A stretch of DNA of 36,073 nucleotides, taken from IMG/VR virus record IMGVR_UViG_3300012931_000014, positions 1 to 36,073 of that record. One strand, given 5' to 3'. A program made the position numbers and the translations under genes. This stretch comes from a virus. The notes below the pieces were generated by a model. That model ran no database searches. It was not told the DNA's origin and saw only the letters and a list, made by a program, of their open reading frames with translations. How positions within the stretch are numbered: position 1 is the first letter of the stretch; each line of letters starts with the position of its first letter. Below, one piece after another: positions 21,283 to 30,029 of this stretch.

Positions 21283-22467
21283 TTACGTGTTATTATCCAA
21301 GGCTCTAAAAGCGTCTGGCCTAACTACCCCACCCCCCACTCTAAAATAACCCAGGAATCCTACCATCCCGGACTCAGCATACAGTTCGTCGAGTCTCATT
21401 ATTGACAATCCCATACGGTCAACGATGGTATAGCCACGCTTCCAGTTGCCGAATAAACCAACGATAGACCTGTCGGTATTATCCGATGCAGGGATGATCA
21501 TACTGGAATGGTTATAAAGGGGATAGCCGTCGAAGGTTTCAGGGAAGGTTCCGGCAACCCCACCGTTAGGATTGACCCAGAGATAATTAGCGGCGGCTTT
21601 GACTTTTCTGACCGTGCCCTCAGTGGTCGGATGAAGCATATATGATGCACCGGCTTTGTAGCTGGCGGGAAGGGCGTATTTTAAATCAATCAGATCATCC
21701 GGAACCATAGTGTCGGCGGTATCCAGGTCGATATAGTTGGCTATAACCGTCGCATCCAGTGTCACGCCGTCCGGCTCACCATAAGAGTGACCGCGTCCTA
21801 TCAAAAAGGCCGCGTCCTCAACCTCGGCTTTTTTCTGTGCAAAGGCTTCAGCGATTACCCCGGCCAGAATATCGTCCGAGTCCATGAGCTCGTCACGGCC
21901 TATTTTTACCAATCCGGACAAGTCCTCGACATAGATATAATCTTTTTCGATTGTCGGAGATGATTCAGTCGGCAGTGTACCGGTTTCCAGTTTTCCCCAT
22001 CCCATAGAGATATCGGTAATACTTCTGCGGGCTACTTTATCTCTTGTGGTCTGGCGTACGTTAGCCAATTGGCGGATAACTGAATACTTGGGGGTGATGC
22101 GATAGATTTCAGCCTCCAGATCTTCCGGCATCAAAAGTAATCCGTTCGTATCTTCGACCAAAGCTCTTTCTTCCTGATTGAGTTTGTTGACGCCAACCCT
22201 CATAGCCTTAAAGAAGGTTGCCCTCTTTTCTTTAACGCTATCATTGGCGCGGGGAGTGGTTGGGTTCTTTGCCATTTCGAGAGTCTGGAGCCGTTCTTCT
22301 CGTTCGATATCAGCATCCATTTCCCTGATATTTGCCAGTAGCCCGTCAATCTTGGTCTTTTCCTCGGCAGTCAAGTTGCGGTTTTCTTTCTCGGCTATTT
22401 CAGTATAGCCCCGGGCTTCAGCAACCTTAACGCCCTTTTCCTGTTTCATTTGTTCAATGTTTCGCAT
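21283..22467 (-). CDS. HK97-fold major capsid protein
   Basis: 394 residues. Residues 1-100 are a helical scaffold-like delta domain (IEQMKQEKGVKVAEARGYTE; EEKTKIDGLLANIREMDADI). The capsid proper follows: GLLLMPEDLEAEIYRITPKY, VARRSITDISMGWGKLETGT, DYIYVEDLSGLVKIGRDELM, AFAQKKAEVEDAAFLIGRG, LHPTTEGTVRKVKAAANYLW, GYPLYNHSSMIIPAS, and a GLFGNWKRGYTIVDRMGL strand set with a YFRVGGGVVRPDAF end. The delta domain is presumably removed by the protease encoded just upstream. It forms the T-number shell. Confidence 0.95.
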   Translation of the reverse strand: MRNIEQMKQEKGVKVAEARGYTEIAEKENRNLTAEEKTKIDGLLANIREMDADIEREERLQTLEMAKNPTTPRANDSVKEKRATFFKAMRVGVNKLNQEERALVEDTNGLLLMPEDLEAEIYRITPKYSVIRQLANVRQTTRDKVARRSITDISMGWGKLETGTLPTESSPTIEKDYIYVEDLSGLVKIGRDELMDSDDILAGVIAEAFAQKKAEVEDAAFLIGRGHSYGEPDGVTLDATVIANYIDLDTADTMVPDDLIDLKYALPASYKAGASYMLHPTTEGTVRKVKAAANYLWVNPNGGVAGTFPETFDGYPLYNHSSMIIPASDNTDRSIVGLFGNWKRGYTIVDRMGLSIMRLDELYAESGMVGFLGYFRVGGGVVRPDAFRALDNNT

Positions 22468-22487
22468 TTTAATTTTTCCCTCCGATT

Positions 22488-23099
22488 TTATTTTAGTTCT
22501 GCTATGCTTATTTTCCGTTTATATAACTCCAAGCTTTCGTCAGCCCGCGCTTCCGGCGCTAGCCCCTGATTGACTGGTTTATCCTCTTCTTTTAATGAGC
22601 TTAAATAATCCCTTACCTTAACAGATGTTTGGGGATAAGCGGGATAAGTCACAGGAGAAACATCAAATAATCTAACCTCAGTTAAAGTCCTAATGGGTAT
22701 TTTTTCGGTTAAATCCCAAGTTTCTCCCATATCAGAAACAATAAACCCAAAAGACATCTGACTTATATCCCCCCTGTCTATTGATATCATAAGATCACGT
22801 GCCCATTGATTATCAGGGGGGTCAATCTCAATGTTCAAACCCTTTTCGTCCTCTGTTAATCTGAGGGTATTTGCCTTATTTCTTCCGAGGACATAGTTAA
22901 CATCGTGGTTGAATAATGCCCTGACATCATCCTTTTTGAGGCTCTTGGCGAAAGTGCCTTTCTCGATTTTTTCCCTGAATCCGCCAAGGTCTTCTGACAG
23001 GTTGTTAAACACTGCGGCGTATCCCCTAATTTTTGGTTTTTGTCCTTCTTCATTAATTAACCTCAATTCAACATCTAAATTTCTTCGTTCAATTTCCAT
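22488..23099 (-). CDS. HK97-type prohead protease
   Basis: 203 residues: IRGYAAVFNNLSEDLGGFRE, the catalytic His in VRALFNHDVNYVLGR, the Ser in ISQMSFGFIVSDM, and the LFDVSPVTYPAYPQTSV core. This is the Caudovirales prohead protease (HK97 gp4, peptidase U35) that cleaves the capsid delta domain during maturation. The C-terminal 45 residues are charged and disposable-looking. The start codon shares a base with the portal stop. Confidence 0.92.
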   Translation of the reverse strand: MEIERRNLDVELRLINEEGQKPKIRGYAAVFNNLSEDLGGFREKIEKGTFAKSLKKDDVRALFNHDVNYVLGRNKANTLRLTEDEKGLNIEIDPPDNQWARDLMISIDRGDISQMSFGFIVSDMGETWDLTEKIPIRTLTEVRLFDVSPVTYPAYPQTSVKVRDYLSSLKEEDKPVNQGLAPEARADESLELYKRKISIAELK

Positions 23100-24505
23100 T
23101 ATTGGCCTCCAATTTCTTTTATCATAAAATCCTGAAAGTCTTCTTTATAATCTTCAAGCCATTTCTCAAATGTAGCAGGGTCTTTCTGAAATGCTCGTTT
23201 AATATTGGCTTTGTCTCTTTCAGTTATCTTTTTTACGGCATCAGGCAATGTGCTTCTCATTGTAACTTTATTAGTGTTAGTTCTAAATAAAAACTCATCA
23301 ATTTTATCAGCGGGCGTCATATTGCTTTGAACATAATACCTATCACCTATCCCATCGGGTTGTGGGTTCATTTCCTCTTTTTCTCTTATCTCGTCAGGGG
23401 ACAAAGCCCCCATGTAAAAAAGCTCTTTATAAAAAGCAGCGCGAGAGGCAGAGTCGCCTCTTAAAAGTCCTTCAAGAGAATGTTTGGTATAATATCCTGG
23501 CTTTAATAGCCTCCGGTCATATTCCTGTTCCCAGTTAGTAACCCACGGCAACATCGTATCTGTAACAAACTCGATATTCTGCTGCTCAATATTTGAAAAT
23601 GTAGAGTGTAAAAGATGCCCGATTTTATGTAACTGGACTCCATATATACGAGCAATATCCTCGACCTGAAATTGCCTTGTCTCTAAAAATTGAGCTTCTT
23701 CAGGCGGTATGCCGACCTTTTCATACTTCATGCCCTCTTCGAGCAGAATAATGCGACTTGCATTTCCCAGTCCTGCATATTCCTCATTCAGGGAATTTCT
23801 TAAATTATTGGAACCTTGTTTTGTTAACGTCCCGGGGTGGCTTACCACTCCCCCGACATTCATGCCGTTGCCGAAAAATGCCCCGCCGAACTGTTCCGCT
23901 GCAATCGATATCCCTATTGTTTCCATATGCTGTCGAATTGGAGAAAGCCCTTTCATGCCGTCAGTTCCAAGCCCCCTAATATGTAAAATACGGTATGGTT
24001 GCAGGTCATACGTCTGGACTTTGGGATGATTAGGAAGGCTGCCATATGGGACATTTATCCTATAGTACAATTCGCCGTTTTCTGACCTCATCGGTTCGCA
24101 GCACCAAGGGGGTATAGGCCACAATGCTATGGGATTGCCGAAATTATCGAACTCAATCTCTGCATATGCATTACCATGCAGACAGATATGAGCCATTGCA
24201 CCCTGTCTAAAAACCCAGGATGTCTGCTCTGGATTCGGAGAACGATGAAGTATTTGATAAACTGGATTATCAGTTGCTTTCTGACTGCCTTCCCCGGATA
24301 TCCTGTAGACATGAAGCGGGAGAGAGGCAAGACTGAACGATAGAACCCTCACACATGCCCAAACTGCAGATGTTCTCATTGCTGAATCAGGCGTTACCGA
24401 AACACCTGAAGTCGTGCTACCAGAACGAAAAGAGTTTATTATTTTATTCCACAGAGATTGCTGTGACCTTTTTTCCAACCATTTACTAATGAGCGGTATT
24501 TTCAT
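23099..24505 (-). CDS. Portal protein (HK97 family)
   Basis: 468 residues. Characteristic blocks: VSVTPDSAMRTSAVWACVRV, SLASLPLHVYRISGEG, PNPEQTSWVFRQGAMAHICL, HGNAYAEIEFDNFGNPIALW, ILHIRGLGTDGMKGLSPIRQ, EAQFLETRQFQVEDIARIYG, and a long terminal helix. It forms the 12-fold ring for DNA entry and connector binding. It lies between terminase and protease as usual for HK97-type phages. Confidence 0.95.
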   Translation of the reverse strand: MKIPLISKWLEKRSQQSLWNKIINSFRSGSTTSGVSVTPDSAMRTSAVWACVRVLSFSLASLPLHVYRISGEGSQKATDNPVYQILHRSPNPEQTSWVFRQGAMAHICLHGNAYAEIEFDNFGNPIALWPIPPWCCEPMRSENGELYYRINVPYGSLPNHPKVQTYDLQPYRILHIRGLGTDGMKGLSPIRQHMETIGISIAAEQFGGAFFGNGMNVGGVVSHPGTLTKQGSNNLRNSLNEEYAGLGNASRIILLEEGMKYEKVGIPPEEAQFLETRQFQVEDIARIYGVQLHKIGHLLHSTFSNIEQQNIEFVTDTMLPWVTNWEQEYDRRLLKPGYYTKHSLEGLLRGDSASRAAFYKELFYMGALSPDEIREKEEMNPQPDGIGDRYYVQSNMTPADKIDEFLFRTNTNKVTMRSTLPDAVKKITERDKANIKRAFQKDPATFEKWLEDYKEDFQDFMIKEIGGQ

Positions 24506-24555
24506 ATTTTCTCCGCATTAAAAAGATTTAACTTACATTATGGTTATTGCCCCCA

Positions 24556-27222
24556 TCAAAAGGTTTTAACACCCTCTGTCTCATAAATGGACATTTTGGG
24601 TTTATTAGAATGGCGGACAGCTCTATCCAATGCCATGCACAGACTTACTACTCCATCGATGCGCTGAGTAGCCTTAGATTTATCCGGTTTGATATTCCCC
24701 GCCGGATCCTGAGCGATGACAGCTGAGTCAGCATTCCACCTTAAAACTGGGTTATCGCCATGTTCTAACTTTCCGGACAATAAGGTGTCCATAAACCCCT
24801 TGGCTGCAGGTGACATACTTACATATCCTTGTCGGAACTGGACTAATAAGGGATGCCCGTCGCGTTTGTCTTTCTCATTGATAACAAATCCGTCATCCTG
24901 TAAATCTGTCAGGAGTTTAACAGTCCCCCATGGGTCATAAGCAAGTTCTTGCATATCGAACATTGCCCGGTCATCGTTTAACTGTTTTCTGATATAGGCA
25001 TAATCGATAAGATTACCTGGGGTCGTCTGGACATATCCCTGATGTACCCAGCGGGCGTATGGCACTCTATCGTGTTTTTCTTTTTCAGCGGCCATATCCG
25101 CGGGAATCCAGTAGCGCATTAGAACTTTGAATTTATCATCTACAGGGAAGACATGTGCAAGAGCGGTCAAGTCCCCACTACTTGAAAGGTCAAACGCTGA
25201 ATAACATCTTTTTCCTTTTAATTCTTCAATGTCCACCTTGCCGCCGCATTTATCCCAGTCTATTAATTTAATCCAGCGTGTCGATTGTTTTACCCAGATA
25301 TTAAGACGTAACTGCTTAAATGTGTTTTCTTCTTCGATTTTACGTTGCGCTTCCCTGAAAGCGTCACGGACTTTATCAATCTGAATTGTATGGCCTAAAG
25401 AGGGATTGACCTTGTACCAGTTCTCTTCGTTGGTCCAGTCCCAGTCAGTACCGGCTTCGTCATCCGGCGGACCGTAAATCACAGGGTAGAATGTCGGGTC
25501 TTCAATGGTTTCGTTTAGAATAGCCCTTGCTTTCTCGTGCAGTTCCCAACAGACAGAGTTTCTATCTATCCCCGCTGTTGTTATGATAAAGAATAAAGGC
25601 TGGCGCCTTGCATCCCCCGAGCCTTTGGTTAATACTTCATATAGTTTTCTATTTGGGTGAGCGTGCAGTTCATCGATGACTACACCGGAGACGTTAAGTC
25701 CGTGTTTTGTATTTACTTCTGAAGATAGCGTCTGCATAAAGGAATTGTCATTTATTAGCCAGATTCGCTTACGGGAATCATTAACCTTGCAACGTTTTGA
25801 TAGCGCCGGACTAAACCGTATCATCTGAGCAGCTGCGCCATAAACGAGCCCCGCCTGATCTTTGTCGGCGGCCGCACAATAAACTTGGGCGCCGGGTTCG
25901 TTATCTCCAAAAAGCAGGTAAAGCCCGACAGCGGCGGCCATTTCTGTATTATGTGTCGGAACCATGCCTTCGCCAGCCAGATACAAGTGAGAATAACTGT
26001 CAACTTGAATACATTTTACAGGTACGGATTCGACTGGATTGACGGCAACTATTTTTCTGAAGAAGTTTCGGGGGTATTTAATAGGTAGCAGTTTTTGACG
26101 TTCTAGTTTGCGTTTTAACTTAAAAACAGGGTTACCTTGATATGCCCAGAACTGAATCCTATATTTTAACCCGCAATCTTTACCATATAGTCTAGCCGTC
26201 TCTGCTTTGAATGACCGTTTAAATCCCAGCGTAATCAATAACTCTAATACATCAGATGCTATTTGCGATTCCGTGGTGGTGAATTCGCATTGTCCAGCCT
26301 TCGAAACATAACCATCCGAATCCATTAAACCCTGTAATAGTGATAGTCTTTGCTGATAGGATGCCCTTAGATATGAGCTAGGGATATGTTTATTATTTAA
26401 GAGGTTAGAATCACGCAAAGACCCAATAAGGGTAGGTCTCCCATTATGATTAGCCGTTCCGATTGGTGATAGAGATACCCGTACATCGAATGTACCAGGG
26501 TGTCTCGCATCCTTTTTAGGAACGGTAGTATAGTATCCAGCGTTTTCTACTTGAGCAACAAAATTGTAATAGTCTGCCTCACTCATAGTGAATTCAGCAT
26601 CATCATTCCTACCATCACCAAGCCAATAACCCAAAATATAAGGGTCAATCGGTAATGTGGCACTAGGAAGTATTAATGGTAAAGGATTAGCTATCTTATG
26701 ATTATGCCCGTTCTGATAGGCGAGCGTTTCGGCAATTTCCTTTGTGGTGTGTAATTTTGTTTTCAACCAAGGTTTATAAGTCGAAGTCAGCCATAAATGG
26801 GATTCATCCGCAATAATCTTGCTGTCATCTTCGAAGACAACCTCATAACACGGGTGACCGTATTGAATTCTGGTTGCATGGGTTACGCGACAAGTGTGAC
26901 CCTGTTCATCAAATAACTCATCACCCAGTTTAACTTCACCCATAGTAGTCCATCCGGATGGTGTAGGTAATGGAGTATCAAGTGCCAAAGCTTTACCGTT
27001 TTTCTTGGGGATCTCGATGTATACCGTGTTATATTGTCTGTATCCGTCTTCCCTGATAGTCCCGAATACATCACTAATAATCTTATGCTGCCACGGAAGG
27101 AGTTCGAACTTTCTACCTTTCCATTCACCAGTGGTAAGTTCTAAATTTTCTATGAATCGGATTGCCCTGTCCGCTTTAGCCTGACTGAATAGTGGTTTTT
27201 GGATTTCTATTTTAACGGGCAT
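24556..27222 (-). CDS. Large terminase subunit, split by an intein
   Basis: 888 residues; 540 remain after removing residues 78-425. The exteins give Phage_Terminase (PF03354-like) features: ELLPWQHKIISDVFG, Walker A PKKNGK|TEMAAAV reconstructed across the intein, Walker B VVIDELHA (D517, E518), and nuclease acidic residues in YSAFDLSSSGDL (D678), ELAYDPWGT (D763) and QRIDGVVSL (D856). It packages DNA and cuts it. The intein sits exactly between GK and T of the P-loop, so no ATPase can form until splicing. It follows the small terminase by 19 bases. Confidence 0.95.
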   Translation of the reverse strand: MPVKIEIQKPLFSQAKADRAIRFIENLELTTGEWKGRKFELLPWQHKIISDVFGTIREDGYRQYNTVYIEIPKKNGKALALDTPLPTPSGWTTMGEVKLGDELFDEQGHTCRVTHATRIQYGHPCYEVVFEDDSKIIADESHLWLTSTYKPWLKTKLHTTKEIAETLAYQNGHNHKIANPLPLILPSATLPIDPYILGYWLGDGRNDDAEFTMSEADYYNFVAQVENAGYYTTVPKKDARHPGTFDVRVSLSPIGTANHNGRPTLIGSLRDSNLLNNKHIPSSYLRASYQQRLSLLQGLMDSDGYVSKAGQCEFTTTESQIASDVLELLITLGFKRSFKAETARLYGKDCGLKYRIQFWAYQGNPVFKLKRKLERQKLLPIKYPRNFFRKIVAVNPVESVPVKCIQVDSYSHLYLAGEGMVPTHNTEMAAAVGLYLLFGDNEPGAQVYCAAADKDQAGLVYGAAAQMIRFSPALSKRCKVNDSRKRIWLINDNSFMQTLSSEVNTKHGLNVSGVVIDELHAHPNRKLYEVLTKGSGDARRQPLFFIITTAGIDRNSVCWELHEKARAILNETIEDPTFYPVIYGPPDDEAGTDWDWTNEENWYKVNPSLGHTIQIDKVRDAFREAQRKIEEENTFKQLRLNIWVKQSTRWIKLIDWDKCGGKVDIEELKGKRCYSAFDLSSSGDLTALAHVFPVDDKFKVLMRYWIPADMAAEKEKHDRVPYARWVHQGYVQTTPGNLIDYAYIRKQLNDDRAMFDMQELAYDPWGTVKLLTDLQDDGFVINEKDKRDGHPLLVQFRQGYVSMSPAAKGFMDTLLSGKLEHGDNPVLRWNADSAVIAQDPAGNIKPDKSKATQRIDGVVSLCMALDRAVRHSNKPKMSIYETEGVKTF
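25948..26991 (-). mobile_element. Intein with LAGLIDADG endonuclease, class 3 features
   Basis: 348 residues (78-425 of the terminase). It begins ALALDTPLPTPSGW, with Ala instead of the usual Cys/Ser. Block B has DESHLWLT with Trp144, block F has VPVKCIQVDS with Cys404, and block G is VPTHN with Thr423-His-Asn425, then extein Thr. This Trp-Cys-Thr set and the non-nucleophilic first residue define class 3 inteins. Two LAGLIDADG motifs are intact: LGYWLGDGR (197-205) and LLQGLMDSDG (295-304). It should both splice and home. Confidence 0.92.
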
Positions 27223-27241
27223 CTATCTCTCCAATTATGGA

Positions 27242-27739
27242 TTATGGAGCTAATTCTTTCATAAATTTCTCCATGTCATCTTCTTTCTCATCTTTTGCTA
27301 TGTTAATCCGGCCTCTACTGACAGGAGACATCCCGAATTCAATTAAAAAAGTGTGCATTTGCTCGAGACAACGATTTGCAACCGATAACAGCGGACTGAT
27401 TATCACATTACCAGCCTGTGTTTTGAGTAGATAAGCGTTCGAAGCGTCACCGCCGGACTCAATCGCTTTCTCCGTTATTTCGTTGATTTTATTTTCGGTC
27501 TCTACCCAGCGGCCGTATACCTGGCAATAAGCAGCAAGTGAAACGCGGTCAATCTTGGTGAATAAACCTAATCTTTCTAATTCAGGAACTATCCGCTTCC
27601 ATTCATTAAGAGCATACCGGTTAAGGAATTTTGGGGCTGTGGTTTTACCAGTAGGCTGAGGTTCGTTGAAATTGATGCGGTTTTTATTCGGTTCGCCTTC
27701 TTTTATCTTAATAACCGTGGGTCTTGGTCGTCTACTCAT
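27242..27739 (-). CDS. Small terminase subunit (P27 family)
   Basis: 165 residues: a basic PRPTVIKIKEGEPNKNRINF start, then GKTTAPKFLNRYALNEWKRI, VPELERLGLFTKIDRVSLAA, YCQVYGRWVETENKINE, and the NVIISPLLSVANRCLEQMHT region ahead of an acidic end. This is the P27-type TerS that recognises phage DNA and hands it to TerL. Its start overlaps the methylase stop by 8 bases. Confidence 0.92.
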   Translation of the reverse strand: MSRRPRPTVIKIKEGEPNKNRINFNEPQPTGKTTAPKFLNRYALNEWKRIVPELERLGLFTKIDRVSLAAYCQVYGRWVETENKINEITEKAIESGGDASNAYLLKTQAGNVIISPLLSVANRCLEQMHTFLIEFGMSPVSRGRINIAKDEKEDDMEKFMKELAP

Positions 27740-28940
27740 TTAATTTAACTGCCTTTTCACCTGTAAAGTCTTCCCAGCGTTTTATAATTACATCGCCGTA
27801 ATGTTCGTCTATCTCCATCATCCTGCATTTGCGTGATAGCTTCTCACAGGCAATTAATGTAGAACCTGAACCGCCGAAGAGGTCGATGATAAGATTGCTC
27901 TGCTTGCTGAATTTATCTATAAACCAGACACATAATTCAACTGGCTTCTGTGTGGGATGTAACCGTTTTCTTGTATCCTCTTTTGATAATCCAAATATTC
28001 CCTTCCATAAAACAGGGACTACTTGCCGTTTGTGTCTTGTTTTTGACCAACAGAGTTCAAAATTACTACCAAACATTTTGTCATAGCTGGAATTAGTCCT
28101 AATTCCAGCTCCCGTCTTGTCCCAAACAAACCAACTCCCAGTATTGCGATTTAAGATTCTTTCCGAGTAATAATCAGCTCCCCATAATATTATCTCTTTA
28201 CAATACTCAAATGATGCCAATATAAATAACGGGTCAAAATCTATATCATCATTAATAACATTCTCATACTTATTACCACCAGCGATTCCTTTCATATCAG
28301 AGAAGTCAGCGTCTAAACGCATTCCATAAGGCGGGTCAGTGAACACCATGTCCGCCTTCTCGCCCTGCATCAACTTCTCTACATCGGTTATAATTGTACT
28401 GTCACCGCATAAGAGCCTGTGTTCTCCTAACTGCCATAAATCGCCTTTCTTACAGATAGTCTCCACATTCTCAGGGATAGCGTCATCATCAGTTAAACCT
28501 TCTTCTGGAGTATGAAGTTGGTTCATCAAATCCTCTATCTCTTTATTATCGAAGCCTGTTAAATCCATATTGACTTCGCCGTCATCAAGTTCAGTTAAGA
28601 GGTCTTTCAATGTGGGTAAATCCCATTCACTTATCAGAGCCGACTGGTTGTCCATTAACCCATAGGCCATAGCCACCTCTTTGACATCATCGACAAATAC
28701 AACGGCTATTTTATCCCAGCCGAGTTCTTTAGCTGCTTGGTACATTCCGTTACCAGCTTCTATGATATTTGTATTCTGGTTAACTACAATCGGTTTTCTT
28801 TGCCCGTAAGTTTTTAAAGAGTTTTTTATAACTTCCAGATTATGTACCGGATGTTTACGCGCGTTTCTAGGGTCAATCTTGATAGAATTTATATCCGCTT
28901 CTAATGGTTTTAGTGATTCTATTATTAACTCGTTGGGCAT
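27732..28940 (-). CDS. ParB-domain DNA methyltransferase
   Basis: 402 residues. Residues 15-110 form a ParB-like domain (SIKIDPRNARKHPVHNLEVI; GQRKPIVVNQNTNIIEAGNG). The methylase follows: MVFTDPPYGMRLDADF (DPPY 202-205), GSWFVWDKTGAG, RLHPTQKPVELCVWFI, and the SAM-binding FGGSGST motif (355-361). Having DPPY ahead of FGGSG makes it a beta-class amino methyltransferase (N6-adenine or N4-cytosine). It is fused in operon to the terminase, so it may mark packaged DNA or guard it from host restriction. Confidence 0.93.
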   Translation of the reverse strand: MPNELIIESLKPLEADINSIKIDPRNARKHPVHNLEVIKNSLKTYGQRKPIVVNQNTNIIEAGNGMYQAAKELGWDKIAVVFVDDVKEVAMAYGLMDNQSALISEWDLPTLKDLLTELDDGEVNMDLTGFDNKEIEDLMNQLHTPEEGLTDDDAIPENVETICKKGDLWQLGEHRLLCGDSTIITDVEKLMQGEKADMVFTDPPYGMRLDADFSDMKGIAGGNKYENVINDDIDFDPLFILASFEYCKEIILWGADYYSERILNRNTGSWFVWDKTGAGIRTNSSYDKMFGSNFELCWSKTRHKRQVVPVLWKGIFGLSKEDTRKRLHPTQKPVELCVWFIDKFSKQSNLIIDLFGGSGSTLIACEKLSRKCRMMEIDEHYGDVIIKRWEDFTGEKAVKLNE

Positions 28941-28993
28941 CTTGACCCCCTGTTGCCTATTTTGTGAATTATAACGCGGTGGAGCACACTCGG

Positions 28994-29016
28994 TCTACAG
29001 TTATTAAGGCTGTAGA
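28994..29016. other. 7-bp inverted repeat upstream of the methylase, possible cos-linked or leader structure
   Basis: TCTACAG (28994-29000) pairs with CTGTAGA (29010-29016) around a 9-base loop. It lies in the 118-base gap between the HNH gene and the methylase, next to the terminase cluster where packaging sites often lie. There is no U-tract. A packaging role is only a suggestion. Confidence 0.35.
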
Positions 29017-29058
29017 GATTTGCATAGCCGTACGCCCCTCCGTAAAATTATTTTAAAA

Positions 29059-29436
29059 TTATTTTTTAATTTTCTTTCCGAACCCACCGTTTTCCAGTGC
29101 GGTCTTCTTTGAATGACACGAGGTACATAGTGATTGCCAGTTCCCCTCATCCCACATCAAAGTATAATCACCACAATGAGGGATAATATGGTCAACAACC
29201 GTAGCGACTGTAACGCGCCCTTCTTTCTGGCACATAACACATAGCGGGTATTGTGCAAGGTAGAACGCCCGTGCGTCTCTCCATCTCCTGTTATAACCCC
29301 GCTCCGCCGCCGTCCCCCGCTCCATATCAACCCTCTGGTTACGGGACTTCAAATGTTCAGCGCATAATCCCGAATATTCTACTGATAAATTCGGGCAGTT
29401 TGATATATGACAACCTGATATCGGTTTCGAGGGCAT
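29059..29436 (-). CDS. HNH endonuclease of the packaging module
   Basis: 125 residues: CHISNCPNLSVEYSGLCAEH, then RGYNRRWRDARAFYLAQYPL, zinc Cys pair CVMC (66,69), the DHIIPH motif (His83), NWQSLCTSCHSKK (C104, C107). This is the small HNH endonuclease commonly found upstream of P27-type small terminases, where it assists terminase cutting at cos in some phages. It is the first gene of the late block and has a GGGAGT site before ATG 29436. Confidence 0.9.
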   Translation of the reverse strand: MPSKPISGCHISNCPNLSVEYSGLCAEHLKSRNQRVDMERGTAAERGYNRRWRDARAFYLAQYPLCVMCQKEGRVTVATVVDHIIPHCGDYTLMWDEGNWQSLCTSCHSKKTALENGGFGKKIKK

Positions 29437-29502
29437 CTTGGTTTACTCCCATTAAAATAAAAGAAATTTAAAAATATATTTTAAAATAGTGCAAAAACCT
29501 AT

Positions 29503-29539
29503 TGACAATTGTTACCTGTAGATATATACTATAGGTAAT
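29503..29539 (+). promoter_or_regulatory. Strong sigma70 promoter with palindromic operator
   Basis: -35 TTGACA (29503-29508, consensus), 17-base spacer, -10 TATACT (29526-29531). A palindrome, TTACCTGTAG (29513-29522) and CTATAGGTAA (29530-29539), matches at 9 of 10 arm positions and covers the spacer and -10, so a dimeric repressor could silence it. It drives 29561-29944. Confidence 0.85.
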
Positions 29540-29560
29540 TAAAGATAAAGGAGGAGAAAA

Positions 29561-29779
29561 ATGAAAAATCTATTAGTAGCAACAATTAATCACAATGACG
29601 AGGACAGACGGATTAAAATTGTATGCCGGAAAGATGATGAGGGTTATTATCGCTGGTATGATGATGAGACAGACACAGAATCAGGATGCCACAAAGCTAA
29701 CAGCCTTGAGCAAGCCAAAGAATATGCGCTAGCTTGTTGGGGATCGGATGCTTGGAGTTTAAAGGCTAGCTGGCGTTAG
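29561..29779 (+). CDS. 72-aa hypothetical protein of a moron-like unit
   Basis: ATG follows AAGGAGGAG. The product is acidic (MKNLLVATINHNDEDRRIKI; RWYDDETDTESGCHKA) with an AKEYALACWGSDAWSLKASW end. It has no membrane span and no recognised domain. It lies on the opposite strand to both flanking operons and has its own promoter and operator, the pattern of a moron expressed apart from the lytic programme. The acidic character is reminiscent of DNA-mimic or inhibitor proteins, but nothing more can be claimed. Confidence 0.75.
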   Translation: MKNLLVATINHNDEDRRIKIVCRKDDEGYYRWYDDETDTESGCHKANSLEQAKEYALACWGSDAWSLKASWR

Positions 29780-29824
29780 TAATCAATATATAGCGTGAGA
29801 TGAATAAAATATACAGGAGGACAA

Positions 29825-29944
29825 ATGAAACTATTAAAATGTCTTAGATGCCAGCATACCTGGTATCAACGTACACCAAAAAACCCTACAATCTGCCCCA
29901 AATGTAAAAGCCCCTATTGGTCGAAACCTAGAAAAACGACCTAG
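29825..29944 (+). CDS. 39-aa zinc ribbon mini-protein (copy 2 of 3)
   Basis: ATG at 29825 follows AGGAGG. The product is MKLLKCLRCQHTWYQRTPKN, followed by PTICPKCKSPYWSKPRKTT. The two CxxC pairs and the KSPYW end match the copies at 21103 and 34383. It is the second gene under the 29503 promoter. Confidence 0.8.
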   Translation: MKLLKCLRCQHTWYQRTPKNPTICPKCKSPYWSKPRKTT

Positions 29945-30029
29945 AGAAAGCCCCGGCGATAACTTCGCATGGTATGAGGGCATAAATTATCACTATATAC
30001 AGGTAATTTAGCACCACAATCTTAAATTG

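Noticed and set aside
24556-27222. Terminase split by a group I or II intron rather than an intein
   Set aside because: The frame is continuous for 888 codons and the insert has intein blocks A, B, F and G with LAGLIDADG motifs.
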